Source: Paraherbaspirillum soli
GTDB taxonomy: Bacteria > Pseudomonadota > Gammaproteobacteria > Burkholderiales > Burkholderiaceae_D
DNA: 64,000 nucleotides
Reading direction: 5' to 3'
Assembly (NCBI RefSeq): GCF_042654985.1
Contig: NZ_JBHSMT010000023.1
Span: forward strand, 62,001-126,000
Positions 42,662 through 52,178 of the stretch are shown here, piece after piece. How positions within the stretch are numbered: the first letter of the stretch is position 1; each line of letters begins with the position of its first letter. A program made the translations under genes and the position numbers. Under the pieces are notes generated by a model. The model searched no databases. It was not told where the DNA came from and worked only from the letters and a program-made list of their open reading frames with translations.

Positions 42662-43198
42662 TTATCTCGACTCGCCTTTCTTGCTCCACGCTTCCAGTTG
42701 ATGCGGACGCAGGCTGTCGTATTCTTCAAACGGCTGATGAATCCATGGATTGGTCGGCAGGTAATCAACGTAGAAATCCGGCTTGATCGAAGAGCAGCCC
42801 TTCCACCAGATGACCGCCGACTTGACCTCGGTGACCGGCTCATAATTTTCCTTGAGGTGACGCAGCACTTTATCCAGCGTGACGCCGGAATCCACCAGGT
42901 CGTCCACCACCAGGATTTTGCCGGCCAGCGTGCCGCGACTCATCGTGATGTGCTTGCCGATGTCGAGTTCGCTGCGTACGGTGCCCGCTTCTTCGCGGTA
43001 AGAGCTGGTGGACAGGATCGCCAGCGGCACATCGAAAATGCGCGAGAAAACGTCACCGGGGCGCAAGCCGCCACGTGCCAGGCACAGGACTTGATCGAAC
43101 TTCCAGCCGGAGGCGTGGACATTCAGAACCAGCTTTTCAATTACACGGTGATATTGTTCCCACGAGACCCACAGGTCCTTATCGTCTGATGTATTCAT
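42662..43198 (-). CDS. Purine-type phosphoribosyltransferase
   Basis: 178 residues. The PRPP-binding motif ILVVDDLVDSGVTL and the early VLCLARGGLRPGDVFSRIF segment mark type I phosphoribosyltransferases of the hypoxanthine/xanthine-guanine group. The C-terminus has WWKGCSSIKPDFYVDYLPTNPWIHQPFE, an aromatic hood. It lies 9 bp after purA and is probably co-transcribed, consistent with purine salvage. The exact base is not determinable. Confidence 0.87.
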   Translation of the reverse strand: MNTSDDKDLWVSWEQYHRVIEKLVLNVHASGWKFDQVLCLARGGLRPGDVFSRIFDVPLAILSTSSYREEAGTVRSELDIGKHITMSRGTLAGKILVVDDLVDSGVTLDKVLRHLKENYEPVTEVKSAVIWWKGCSSIKPDFYVDYLPTNPWIHQPFEEYDSLRPHQLEAWSKKGESR

Positions 43199-43207
43199 AC
43201 TTATTAT

Positions 43208-44524
43208 TTATTTAAATGGATGACGCAAAACAATGGTTTCTTCACGGTCTGGACCGGTCGACACCATGTCGATCGGCACGCCGACCAAGGCCTCGATGCG
43301 CGCGATGTAGGCACGGGCGTTGGCAGGCAACGCGTCCATAGACTTGGCGCCGACGGTAGATTCGGTCCAGCCCGGCATTTCTTCGTAAATCGGCTGGCAC
43401 AGCGCTGCTTCTTCTGCGCCGACCGGGAAGATATCGACGGTCTTGCCGTTGAGCGTATAGCCGGTACACAATTTCAGCGTTTCCAAACCATCCAGCACGT
43501 CCAGCTTGGTCAGGCACATGCCGGATACACCGTTAATTTGCACCGAACGCTTCAACAATGCGGCGTCGAACCAGCCGCAACGACGGGCACGGCCGGTGAC
43601 GGTGCCGAACTCGTGACCGATGCTGGCCAGATGCTTGCCTACGCCTTGATCTGTCGGCAGTTCGGATGGGAACGGGCCCGAACCGACACGCGTGGTGTAC
43701 GCCTTGGTGATGCCCAGGATGTAGTGCAGCATATTGGGACCGACGCCGCTGCCTGCGGCGGCGTTGCCGGCGACGCAGTTACTCGATGTGACGAACGGAT
43801 AGGTGCCGTGATCGACGTCCAGCAAGCTGCCTTGCGCACCTTCGAACAACAGGCTGGCGCCATTGTTATAGGCGGCATAAAGCGCGCTCGATACATCGGC
43901 CACCATCGGCGCCAGACGCGGCACGGTTGCCAGCGCATCGTCCAGGGTCTTTTGGAAATCGACTGCCGGCGCCTTCAGATAATTCGTCAGTACGAAATTA
44001 TGGTAGTCGAGGTTGGCTTCCAGCTTCTCTGCAAAACGCTTCTCGTTGAGCAGGTCGGCGACACGGATCGCGCGCCGAGCAACCTTGTCTTCATACGCCG
44101 GGCCGATACCCTTGCCGGTAGTACCGATCTTGGCTTCGCCGCGCGCCGCTTCGCGCGCTGCATCCAGTGCAGTGTGGTAAGGCAGGATAATCGGGCAAGC
44201 CTCGGAGACCTTCAGGCGCGATGCGACTTCAACTCCGGCAGCCTGCAGTTTGTCGATCTCGCGCAGCAAATCGGGGACCGACAACACCACGCCATTGCCG
44301 ATATAGCAGGCGACATCAGGGCGCATAATGCCGGACGGGATCAGCTGCAATGCCGTCTTCTGACCGCCGATGACCAATGTGTGGCCAGCGTTATGGCCGC
44401 CTTGAAATCGCACAACTGCTTGTGCGTGATCAGTCAGCCAATCGACGATCTTGCCTTTTCCTTCGTCGCCCCATTGGGTGCCAATGACAACGACGTTTTT
44501 TGCGGTGCTTTTCTGTAACATCAC
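43208..44524 (-). CDS. purA: Adenylosuccinate synthetase
   Basis: 438 residues. Forms adenylosuccinate from IMP, aspartate and GTP. It has the N-terminal GTQWGDEGKGKIVDWLTDHA P-loop with catalytic Asp/Lys, GGHNAGHTL, the switch-like GTTGKGIGPAYEDK, and the GTP site near SVTGRARRCGW-type residues (TVTGRARRCGWFDA). The length is standard. It directly follows hisZ with no gap, as in many betaproteobacteria. Confidence 0.97.
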   Translation of the reverse strand: MMLQKSTAKNVVVIGTQWGDEGKGKIVDWLTDHAQAVVRFQGGHNAGHTLVIGGQKTALQLIPSGIMRPDVACYIGNGVVLSVPDLLREIDKLQAAGVEVASRLKVSEACPIILPYHTALDAAREAARGEAKIGTTGKGIGPAYEDKVARRAIRVADLLNEKRFAEKLEANLDYHNFVLTNYLKAPAVDFQKTLDDALATVPRLAPMVADVSSALYAAYNNGASLLFEGAQGSLLDVDHGTYPFVTSSNCVAGNAAAGSGVGPNMLHYILGITKAYTTRVGSGPFPSELPTDQGVGKHLASIGHEFGTVTGRARRCGWFDAALLKRSVQINGVSGMCLTKLDVLDGLETLKLCTGYTLNGKTVDIFPVGAEEAALCQPIYEEMPGWTESTVGAKSMDALPANARAYIARIEALVGVPIDMVSTGPDREETIVLRHPFK

Positions 44525-45673
44525 TTAGTCCAAATTTTTGATAATCCAGTTTCCATTTTCGAGTACGACCGCACGGTCGCAATCGAACTCGTCTTGATCG
44601 TTTTCATGGCCGGGCAGACTCTGGATCACAACTTCCCCAGCCTTGCGCAATTCAACGATCTTTTCCTTCAAACCTGCTTCTACTCCCCAAGGCGCGTGAA
44701 TCACGCGCTTGCGTTCTGCTGCCGGGATCAGGCGCGCCAATTCCCGCAAATCCATCGAGAAACCGGTCGCCGGACGCGAACGGCCAAAGGCTGCGCCCAC
44801 GTCATAACGACCACCACGCGCCAGTGCGTTCGGCAAGCCGGGTACGTAAGCCGCGAAGATCAAGCCGCTTTCGTAATGATATCCACGTAAATCGGCCAAA
44901 TCGACAGTAACGCAATCTTTACCGGCTTCTTCCGCCAGTTTTTCCAGTTCATCCAGCGCCTTGATAATCTCGGGCAATGCCGGCAACACTTGCCGTGCAC
45001 GCTGCAGCACGCTGGCGTCACCGTACAAGCCGGGCAACTCCAGCAACGCCGCCCGCGTCGCCGACGCATAGTGCAGGCTGATGGCCTTCAGGCCTGACAT
45101 ATCCTTGGCTTCGAGCAGCGCAACCAGTTCGATTTCGTCTTGTTTTGCGGCATCGTCACCGGCAATAATCGTCCGCAATATGCCGACATGACATAGGTCC
45201 AGGCGCACTTGCGTCATGCCAACCAAGGCCAGTGTCGCCAGCGCCAGTTGTTGAATTTCGGCATCGGCCTCCAGCCCGGCGTGACCATAAATCTCGGCCC
45301 CGATCTGCAGCGGCTCACGCGTTGCATGCAAGCCGGATGGACGGGTATGCAATATGCTGCCGGCATAGCACAAGCGGGTAACCGACTCGCGATTGAGCAA
45401 ATGCGCATCGATACGCGCGACCTGGGTTGTCATATCGGCGCGAATGCCGAGCGTGCGTCCGGACAACTGGTCAATCAGCTTGAAGGTCCGCAGGTCGGTG
45501 TCCTTGCCGGCACCGGCCAACAGGGACTCCAGGTATTCCAGCATCGGCGGCATGACCAACTCATAGCCGTAGAGTCTGAAATTATCAAGAATCAACCGTC
45601 GCAAGTCTTCGATCTTGCGCGCCTCCGACGGCAAGACGTCAGCGATATTTTCGGGGAGAAGCCAATTTGGCAT
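44525..45673 (-). CDS. hisZ: ATP phosphoribosyltransferase regulatory subunit
   Basis: 382 residues resembling the catalytic core of histidyl-tRNA synthetase without the aminoacylation motifs (WLLPENIADVLPSEARKIEDLRR, PPMLEYLESLLAG, LRADMTTQVARI-type segment). HisZ binds the short HisG and allows histidine feedback inhibition. It starts at ATG 45673, with purA immediately downstream. hisG is not in the window. Confidence 0.94.
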   Translation of the reverse strand: MPNWLLPENIADVLPSEARKIEDLRRLILDNFRLYGYELVMPPMLEYLESLLAGAGKDTDLRTFKLIDQLSGRTLGIRADMTTQVARIDAHLLNRESVTRLCYAGSILHTRPSGLHATREPLQIGAEIYGHAGLEADAEIQQLALATLALVGMTQVRLDLCHVGILRTIIAGDDAAKQDEIELVALLEAKDMSGLKAISLHYASATRAALLELPGLYGDASVLQRARQVLPALPEIIKALDELEKLAEEAGKDCVTVDLADLRGYHYESGLIFAAYVPGLPNALARGGRYDVGAAFGRSRPATGFSMDLRELARLIPAAERKRVIHAPWGVEAGLKEKIVELRKAGEVVIQSLPGHENDQDEFDCDRAVVLENGNWIIKNLD

Positions 45674-45795
45674 AGGAAAAATAAATCAACAAAAAAAATT
45701 TCGCTCCAGAATCGACTGAGGAGTCAGCCGATGCCAGAGCAACATCATCAGGCATTCAGGATAGCGTGGAATCGAGTAAAGACCAGTATTGTCGC

Positions 45796-45838
45796 CTAAA
45801 AAAACAAGGAATGGCGCCTCAATCGAGGGCGCCATTCC
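45796..45838 (-). terminator. Terminator of the hfq-hflX-hflK-hflC run
   Basis: On the minus strand GGAATGGCGCC / GGCGCCATTCC (11-bp stem) is followed by TTGTTTTTTT. It lies 44 bp past the hflC stop. The remainder of the gap to hisZ shows nothing else. Confidence 0.85.
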
Positions 45839-45881
45839 CACATAGCCGGTTACAAACTCTTATGACCGATATGATCTTTGC

Positions 45882-46766
45882 TTACTTTACGGCAGCACCG
45901 CCAGCCGAGCTCCGGAAATACTTGAAGAATTCCGAGTTTGGATCGACCACCATCAAGTCCTGCTTGTTCTTGAAGCTGGCACGATAAGCTTCAAGGCTGC
46001 GGTAAAACTTGTAGAACTCGGGATTTTGACCAAATGCCTGGGCGTAAATTTGCGAAGCTTTGGCATCGCCTTCACCACGCATTTTTTCTGCTTCGCGATA
46101 TGCTTCGGCCAAAATCACTGTGCGTTGCTTGTCAGCATCGGCACGAATCTTTTCCGAGTCGGCAGAGCCGGTTGAACGCAATTCGTTCGCCACCCGCGCC
46201 CGCTCGGACTTCATACGATCATAAACCGAGGCATTGATTTGATCGACATAATCGACTCGCTTCAGACGCACATCGATAATATCGACGCCGATCTGTTTTG
46301 ATTCGTCTTCAACTTTTTTGCGAATCGCTTCCATTACCTTGCCGCGCTCGCCGGAAATCACTTCGCGCACAGTGCGTTTGGTGATTTCATCATTCAGCGC
46401 AGCCTTGACGATCTGCGACATACGATCCTGTGCGCGCTTCACATCTCCGCCAAAACTGACGAAATACAATTTCGGATCAGTAATACGCCATTTGACAAAG
46501 GCGTCGATCAGGATATTCATCTTCTCTGCCGTGATGAAACGATCCGTATCGGGCGAGTCTATCGTCAGAATCCGTTTATCCAGGAACAATACATTCTGAA
46601 ATGGCGGCGGCAACTTAAAGTGCAAACCAGGTTCATTAATGACCTGTTTCACTTCACCGAAAGCAAACAGAATGGCGTATTGACGTTGATCAACTATGTA
46701 GATTGTCGAAAACAACATCGACAAGCCGATAAACGCGAATATTGCCAATGAAATGAGGCGATTCAT
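45882..46766 (-). CDS. hflC: HflC, protease modulator
   Basis: 294 residues. An N-terminal membrane anchor (LISLAIFAFIGLSMLFSTIYIV) precedes an SPFH/band-7 domain with VDQRQYAILFAFGEV and a long coiled-coil helix (SERARVANELRSTGSADSEKIRADADKQRT). With HflK it forms a periplasmic cage around FtsH and limits its access to membrane proteins. The start overlaps the hflK stop by one base. Confidence 0.95.
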   Translation of the reverse strand: MNRLISLAIFAFIGLSMLFSTIYIVDQRQYAILFAFGEVKQVINEPGLHFKLPPPFQNVLFLDKRILTIDSPDTDRFITAEKMNILIDAFVKWRITDPKLYFVSFGGDVKRAQDRMSQIVKAALNDEITKRTVREVISGERGKVMEAIRKKVEDESKQIGVDIIDVRLKRVDYVDQINASVYDRMKSERARVANELRSTGSADSEKIRADADKQRTVILAEAYREAEKMRGEGDAKASQIYAQAFGQNPEFYKFYRSLEAYRASFKNKQDLMVVDPNSEFFKYFRSSAGGAAVK

Positions 46767-48070
46767 TATCGGCCCTCCCGATCACGGGATTCACGATTGC
46801 GGGAGCGTTCATCCATTGCCCCCCGGGAATCAGGCGAAGTAACAGCGTCTTTCGCAGGCGGTATGGTTGTTGCCGGACTCAGCGATGAATTGCCGCCGAC
46901 AATACCTGATGCAGCACTAGCTGATGATTGTGCAATCAGCTTATCCAACGGCAAATACAATAAATTGCTACCGCTCTTGGCATCAACCATGACTTTAGTC
47001 GTGTTCGCAAAAATCTGTTGCATAGTATCGAGGTACATCCGGTCCCTGGTCACTGCAGGCGCTTTTTGATATTCAGTCAGAACCTGCTTGAAACGCGAGG
47101 CATCGCCTTCCGCATTAGCGGTAACCCGGGCGCTGTATGCTTCTGCCTCTTGCAATAAGCGAGACGCTGCACCACGCGCCTTTGGAATCACATCGTTAGC
47201 GTAAGCCTGGCCTTCATTTTTCTGACGCTCACGGTCTTGCCCTGCTTTGACTGCATCATCAAAAGCTGCCTGCACTTGCTCCGGAGGTTGCACCCCTTGC
47301 ATCGTGACATTGGTAATTTGTACGCCGGCTTTGTAGCGATCCAGAATTTGCTGCATCAACTGGCTGGTATCCAAGGCCACTTTTTCACGGCCTTCATAAA
47401 GCACAAAATCCATCTTGCTCTTGCCGACGATTTCACGAATCGAAGTTTCCGCTACCTGACGTACAGCTTCTTCCGGATCGCGGTTATTAAAAATCCAGTC
47501 GGAAGCACTTTTCAGGGTGTATTGAACAGCAAACTGGATATCGATAATATTTTCATCATCAGTCAACATCAGCGCTTCTTTAGGTTGTTTGTTTTTTGCG
47601 TTGGCACGATATCCAACCTCAACCGTACGCACCTGGGAAACATTCACAATTTCGTGATTTTGAATCGGATACGGCCAGCGCCAGTTAAAACCGGCCGTCG
47701 TCGAGTGACTGTACTTGCCAAAGGTCATCACCACAGCGGTCTGACCTTCTTGCACGGTAAAAAAACCACTCGCCAACCAAAGCAACGCCACTGCGACCGC
47801 AATTGCACCGGCGCCGATTCCGGCCCCCTTCATACCCGGGATAAAGCCGCCGCCATTGAAGTCGCCGCCACTGCCGCCGCTATTTTTATTGCCAAGCAGG
47901 CGATTCAAGCGCTGATTAAAGTCTTGCCACAACTTATCCAGATCCGGAGGGCCGTTGTTTGGCTTTTTGCCGTCATTATCTTGCTTGTTATCATTTTGCG
48001 AATTACGACCCCATTGCGGATCATTCAACGAAAATTTCAAACCAAGTTTTTTGAATAGGGAACCAAGCAT
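46766..48070 (-). CDS. hflK: HflK, FtsH modulator
   Basis: 434 residues. A Gly/Asn-rich cytoplasmic head (NKNSGGSGGDFNGGG) precedes one membrane helix (GAGIGAGAIAVAVALLWLASGFFTV). The band-7 domain (QEGQTAVVMTFGKYSHSTTAGFNWRWPYP) then leads to a helical stretch. Disordered, charged C-terminus (DERSRNRESRDREGR). Partner of HflC; the two are translationally coupled. Hfq, HflX, HflK and HflC in this order match E. coli. Confidence 0.95.
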   Translation of the reverse strand: MLGSLFKKLGLKFSLNDPQWGRNSQNDNKQDNDGKKPNNGPPDLDKLWQDFNQRLNRLLGNKNSGGSGGDFNGGGFIPGMKGAGIGAGAIAVAVALLWLASGFFTVQEGQTAVVMTFGKYSHSTTAGFNWRWPYPIQNHEIVNVSQVRTVEVGYRANAKNKQPKEALMLTDDENIIDIQFAVQYTLKSASDWIFNNRDPEEAVRQVAETSIREIVGKSKMDFVLYEGREKVALDTSQLMQQILDRYKAGVQITNVTMQGVQPPEQVQAAFDDAVKAGQDRERQKNEGQAYANDVIPKARGAASRLLQEAEAYSARVTANAEGDASRFKQVLTEYQKAPAVTRDRMYLDTMQQIFANTTKVMVDAKSGSNLLYLPLDKLIAQSSASAASGIVGGNSSLSPATTIPPAKDAVTSPDSRGAMDERSRNRESRDREGR

Positions 48071-48144
48071 TCGATCGTTATCCAGCTTTAAGTAAGGAAA
48101 TAATGGGTTGGAATGCTCGTAAGAGGCGCTTAAATTAGAGTTGC

Positions 48145-49266
48145 TTAAATATGCGTATTTTGAACGTCCGCAGCTTCTATTGGAACGATTTCTACAGCAT
48201 TATTTTTTGTCACATACTCAGCGATAGCCTGGCGCAATAAGTCTAGGCCAGTGCCCTTTTGGGCGCTAATAAAAACACGTTGGATTTTATCATACTCATC
48301 ACGCTGGACTGCCGGCTCCAGGTCCGCTTGGTCAATCTTGTTCCATACCAAAATCTGCGGAATATGGTCAGCGCCGATCTCTTTCAATACCAGATTGACC
48401 TGTTCGATTTGCTCCATGCGAGTTGGGCTAGCGGCGTCCACCACGTGCAATAGCAAGTCGGCATGAATGGTTTCTTCCAGCGTTGCCCGAAATGCTGCAA
48501 CCAATTGATGCGGCAATTCGCGAATAAAGCCGACCGTATCGGAAATCACCACGCTTCCTACTTCACCCAGATAAACTCGTCTGGAGGTTGTATCCAGGGT
48601 TGCAAAAAGTTGATCCGCCGCATATACGCCAGCTTTAGCCAACGCATTAAACAAGGTTGACTTGCCTGCATTGGTATACCCCACCAACGATATCGAAACA
48701 GTGGCACTGCGACCGCGCGCCCGTCGTTGAGTCGCGTGTTGCCGATGCAGCTTGTCCAGCCTTGCTCGCAACGCCTTAACACGATCACCCAACAAACGAC
48801 GGTCGGTCTCCAATTGCGTTTCACCGGGACCACGCAAGCCAATACCGCCCTTTTGCCGTTCCAGATGGGTCCAGCCGCGTATCAGCCTGGTTGCCAGATG
48901 CTGTAATTGCGCCAGTTCGACCTGCACCTTACCCTCATGACTCTTGGCACGTTGCGCAAAGATATCCAGGATAAGGCTGGTACGGTCCAGAACCCTTACT
49001 TTTAAAACGCGTTCGAGATTACGCTGCTGGGCTGGCGACAGCGCATGATTGAAGATGACGATTTCGAGCTCGTGATCGAGCACTGCATCGGCAATTTCTT
49101 GCGCTTTACCAGAACCAACGAATAAGGCGGCGTCCGGGCTGCTGCGCTTGCCGGTGATCGTGACGACTGGGATCGCTCCCGCAGACTTGGCCAGCAGAGC
49201 CAGCTCATCGAGACTTGCGGCAAAGTCGCCTTTGCCGAAGTCCACCCCGACTAGCGCTGTGCGCAT
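48145..49266 (-). CDS. hflX: GTPase HflX
   Basis: 373 residues. Ribosome-splitting GTPase. The N-terminal HflX domain (LFVGSGKAQEIADAV, FNHALSPAQQRNLE) is followed by the conserved GPGETQLETDRRLL linker and the G domain: G1 GYTNAGKSTL, G3 DTVGFI, G4 NKID. The length is slightly below average because the C-terminal extension is short. It lies 39 bp after hfq. Confidence 0.95.
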   Translation of the reverse strand: MRTALVGVDFGKGDFAASLDELALLAKSAGAIPVVTITGKRSSPDAALFVGSGKAQEIADAVLDHELEIVIFNHALSPAQQRNLERVLKVRVLDRTSLILDIFAQRAKSHEGKVQVELAQLQHLATRLIRGWTHLERQKGGIGLRGPGETQLETDRRLLGDRVKALRARLDKLHRQHATQRRARGRSATVSISLVGYTNAGKSTLFNALAKAGVYAADQLFATLDTTSRRVYLGEVGSVVISDTVGFIRELPHQLVAAFRATLEETIHADLLLHVVDAASPTRMEQIEQVNLVLKEIGADHIPQILVWNKIDQADLEPAVQRDEYDKIQRVFISAQKGTGLDLLRQAIAEYVTKNNAVEIVPIEAADVQNTHI

Positions 49267-49305
49267 ACGAACAATCGTGTGGCTGCATTAAAAGGCAGCA
49301 AATGT

Positions 49306-49542
49306 TTACTCTGCTTCAGATTCAAGATTGAGATTGACAGCGCGAGCAGGAACAACGGTTGAGATGGCGTGCTTGTATACCATTTGGGTAACGGTATTAC
49401 GCAGCAGAACGACGTATTGATCAAAGGATTCAATATGGCCTTGAAGCTTGATGCCGTTTACCAGATAGATGGAAACTGGAACATGTTCTTTGCGCAAGGC
49501 GTTCAGAAACGGGTCTTGTAACAATTGCCCTTTATTACTCAT
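49306..49542 (-). CDS. hfq: RNA chaperone Hfq
   Basis: 78 residues. Sm1 (QDPFLNALRKEHVPVSIYLVNGIKLQGHIESFDQYVVLL) and Sm2 (YKHAISTVVPAR) motifs are intact; the proximal-face residues of the Q8/F42/K56/H57 set are visible as Q, F, K and H. The C-terminal tail is short, as in betaproteobacteria. First gene of the hfq-hflXKC run; its promoter should lie in the 128-bp gap before der. Confidence 0.97.
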   Translation of the reverse strand: MSNKGQLLQDPFLNALRKEHVPVSIYLVNGIKLQGHIESFDQYVVLLRNTVTQMVYKHAISTVVPARAVNLNLESEAE

Positions 49543-49670
49543 GGATACTCCACTGTGTTGTTGTGATTAGAGGTCAAACGCAAACCGCAAATCAATTTGA
49601 TTCCAAGCGAATGACTTGGTGGTTGTATAACGAATGTAAACGATTTTCACATTTACCGCCAATGGAAAAA

Positions 49671-51014
49671 TTACTTTTCCTGGCGCGCATATGGGTTCCG
49701 ACTGGAGCGGAACTCGATGCGTAATGGAGTCCCAACCAGCGAAAAAGTTTCTCGAAAATGCTTCTCAAGGTAACGCTTATAGTTATCCTCAATTGATTCC
49801 AGCGCATTGCCGTGGATGACGACGATAGGTGGATTTTGCCCGCCTTGGTGGGCATAACGCAGCTTTGGACGAATCGAACCCTTGCGGCGCGGTTGCTGGT
49901 GCTCCACTGCTTCGATTAATGCACGCGTCAGTTTTGGCGTTGTCAAATTCGACATTGCCGCCGCATATGCTGAATCAATCGACTTCATCAGAGGCGTAAT
50001 TCCGGTCGACTTCAATGCTGAAATAAAATGAAATTTCGCAAATGACAAGAAGTTCAGCTTGCGGTCCATGTCCATCTTGATCTCGTCACGACGGTCGCTG
50101 GTCAAGCCATCCCATTTATTCACGCCGACTACTAGCGCCCGCCCCGTTTCCAGGACAAAACCGGCGATATGGGCATCTTGCTCCGATATATCTTGTTGCG
50201 CATCCAATAGCAGCAGGACCACATTGGCTTCCGAGATCGACTGTAAAGTCTTGACCACCGAAAATTTCTCGATCGCCTCAAAAACCTTACCGCGACGACG
50301 GATACCGGCGGTATCGATCAAGGTGTATTGCTTGCCGTCGCGTTCGAATGGAATTTCAATCGAATCGCGAGTGGTGCCAGGCATATCGAACGCAATCACA
50401 CGTTCTTCGCCCAGCAAAGTATTGACCAGCGTGGATTTACCTACATTGGGTCGCCCTACGATTGCGATCTTGACCCCCCGCTCTTTCGCGTCAGGCTCGT
50501 CCACCTCTGGCGGACGCTGTGCAAATGCCAAGTCGAGCGACTCTTCCACCAGATCGACAACACCATCGCCATGCGCCGCGGAAATAACATACGGATCGCC
50601 CAAACCCAACTCGTAAAACTCCGCTGTTACCGAAGTGTATTTCATGCCTTCGGATTTATTGACCACCAGCATGACCGAACGACCGGACTTGCGCAGAAAA
50701 TCGGTAATGGTCTTGTCGTGCGGCGTTAATCCCTGACGGCCGTCGACAATAAAAACAACCACATCCGCTTCCGCCACAGCCTGCTTGGTCTGCTTGGCCA
50801 TTTCATGCATGATGCCGTCTTTGGCAACCGGTTCGAATCCGCCAGTGTCAATCACCAGGAATGGCCGTTCACCGACTCGGCCTTCGCCATAATGGCGGTC
50901 CCGCGTCAACCCAGGCAAATCGGCCACCAAAGCGTCACGCGAACGGGTCAGGCGATTAAATAACGTCGATTTGCCGACATTGGGACGTCCTACAAGTGCA
51001 ATTACTGGCTTCAT
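49671..51014 (-). CDS. der: Ribosome-assembly GTPase Der (EngA)
   Basis: 447 residues from ATG 51014. Two tandem G domains: VALVGRPNVGKSTLFNRL-like near the N-terminus and AIVGRPNVGKSTLVNTLLG near residue 185, each with DxPG (DLPG, DMPG) and NKx(D/S) motifs. A KH-like C-terminal domain ends the protein (RPKLRYAHQGGQNPPIVVIHGN). Needed for 50S maturation. It lies 7 bp after bamB; the order bamB-der is conserved. Confidence 0.96.
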   Translation of the reverse strand: MKPVIALVGRPNVGKSTLFNRLTRSRDALVADLPGLTRDRHYGEGRVGERPFLVIDTGGFEPVAKDGIMHEMAKQTKQAVAEADVVVFIVDGRQGLTPHDKTITDFLRKSGRSVMLVVNKSEGMKYTSVTAEFYELGLGDPYVISAAHGDGVVDLVEESLDLAFAQRPPEVDEPDAKERGVKIAIVGRPNVGKSTLVNTLLGEERVIAFDMPGTTRDSIEIPFERDGKQYTLIDTAGIRRRGKVFEAIEKFSVVKTLQSISEANVVLLLLDAQQDISEQDAHIAGFVLETGRALVVGVNKWDGLTSDRRDEIKMDMDRKLNFLSFAKFHFISALKSTGITPLMKSIDSAYAAAMSNLTTPKLTRALIEAVEHQQPRRKGSIRPKLRYAHQGGQNPPIVVIHGNALESIEDNYKRYLEKHFRETFSLVGTPLRIEFRSSRNPYARQEK

Positions 51015-51021
51015 TAAATTG

Positions 51022-52158
51022 TTACTCTGTCGCAAATGCGATCAATGTTCCTGCTTTGGTTTGAAAAATCACATTAGAACCCGCTACTACCGGATTTGGC
51101 AGAATTGCGCTGCTGTCTGCGCGTATACGTCCAATTAATGCACCGTCTTCACGCGACAGGAAATGAATATACCCCTCATAGTCACCAACCACCACGGCTC
51201 GCCCCAATACAATCGGGGTAGTCAGCACACGATTCGCCAACTGGTTGTTGCGCCACACTACCGCACCGCTATCAAGAGTGAACGCGGTCACGGCAGCATG
51301 CTCGTCTGCCGCATAAACGTTACGATCATCAGCGCCTACACCGACATCGCTGGAGAAAGGCTTGACCCAATGGGCGGTTCCGCTACCGGCATCAAAACAG
51401 CCGACCCGACCTTGATAGGCGACAGCGCACACGTCGCGGCCGATCAGAACCGGCATGCCGGAAGCATCGGCAACGCGTTCCAGCTCGGTTGTCCCACGCG
51501 GATCGCCAATCGCCATTTCCCACCATGGGCCGCCATTAGTCAAATTCAAGGCTGACAATCTGCCACCTGGCAATGCTACGAAAGTTGCTTGCGGCACGAT
51601 CAAAATGCCGGGAGCCGAACGCAAAGTCAGCGGCGGGAGAGTACGCAGTACAGCCCAACGACGCTCGCCCGTCTCAGCATCAAAAGCAACGATGCGATTA
51701 TCCTGACTGCGCACGATCACCAATCCCTGGCCAACAGCCGGCGCAGACAAGATCTCGCTTGACGCTTGCGCCCGCCAGCGTTGCTTGCCTTGCGCATCAA
51801 AAGCCAGCACTACGCCCTTTTCGCCAGCCACAGCCACCGTAGTACCGTCGCTGCCGACACCGCCGGTCAAATGCATGCCGGCATCGATACGCCAGGTAGC
51901 AACGCCAGTTGCGGCATTGACGCGCGTGATAACACCATCTGCTGAAGCAGCATAGACACTATCCTCAGCCACTGCAGGCGCGAAAGCAAAGGTTGATGCG
52001 TTCCCAACGGATAAAGTCCAAGCCGGACGTACCTTCAATGTTTGGGTGAACTCAAGCAATGGCGCCGGCGGATTGCTTGGCGTCTTACCGGAGAATAGTG
52101 AACAGCCTCCCAATACCAACAACGCACAAGCAGATACAAGCTTTACTGCACTACGCAT
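51022..52158 (-). CDS. bamB: Outer-membrane protein assembly factor BamB
   Basis: 378 residues. The lipoprotein signal LVLGGC anchors it to the outer membrane. PQQ-like beta-propeller repeats run through the rest: AEDSVYAASADGVITRVNAATGVATWRI, AVAGEKGVVLAFDAQGKQRWR, VYAADEHAAVTAFTLDSGAVVWR, with the AxxW tryptophan-docking periodicity. Part of the BAM complex that folds outer-membrane proteins. Confidence 0.94.
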   Translation of the reverse strand: MRSAVKLVSACALLVLGGCSLFSGKTPSNPPAPLLEFTQTLKVRPAWTLSVGNASTFAFAPAVAEDSVYAASADGVITRVNAATGVATWRIDAGMHLTGGVGSDGTTVAVAGEKGVVLAFDAQGKQRWRAQASSEILSAPAVGQGLVIVRSQDNRIVAFDAETGERRWAVLRTLPPLTLRSAPGILIVPQATFVALPGGRLSALNLTNGGPWWEMAIGDPRGTTELERVADASGMPVLIGRDVCAVAYQGRVGCFDAGSGTAHWVKPFSSDVGVGADDRNVYAADEHAAVTAFTLDSGAVVWRNNQLANRVLTTPIVLGRAVVVGDYEGYIHFLSREDGALIGRIRADSSAILPNPVVAGSNVIFQTKAGTLIAFATE

Positions 52159-52178
52159 ATTCTTCCTTTTTTGGATTA

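Noticed and set aside
43220..44518. 432-codon plus-strand open frame opposite purA
   Set aside because: Exact mirror of purA with no protein features.
44525..45673. A second histidyl-tRNA synthetase
   Set aside because: It lacks the catalytic HisRS motifs and sits next to purA; it is the regulatory paralog HisZ.
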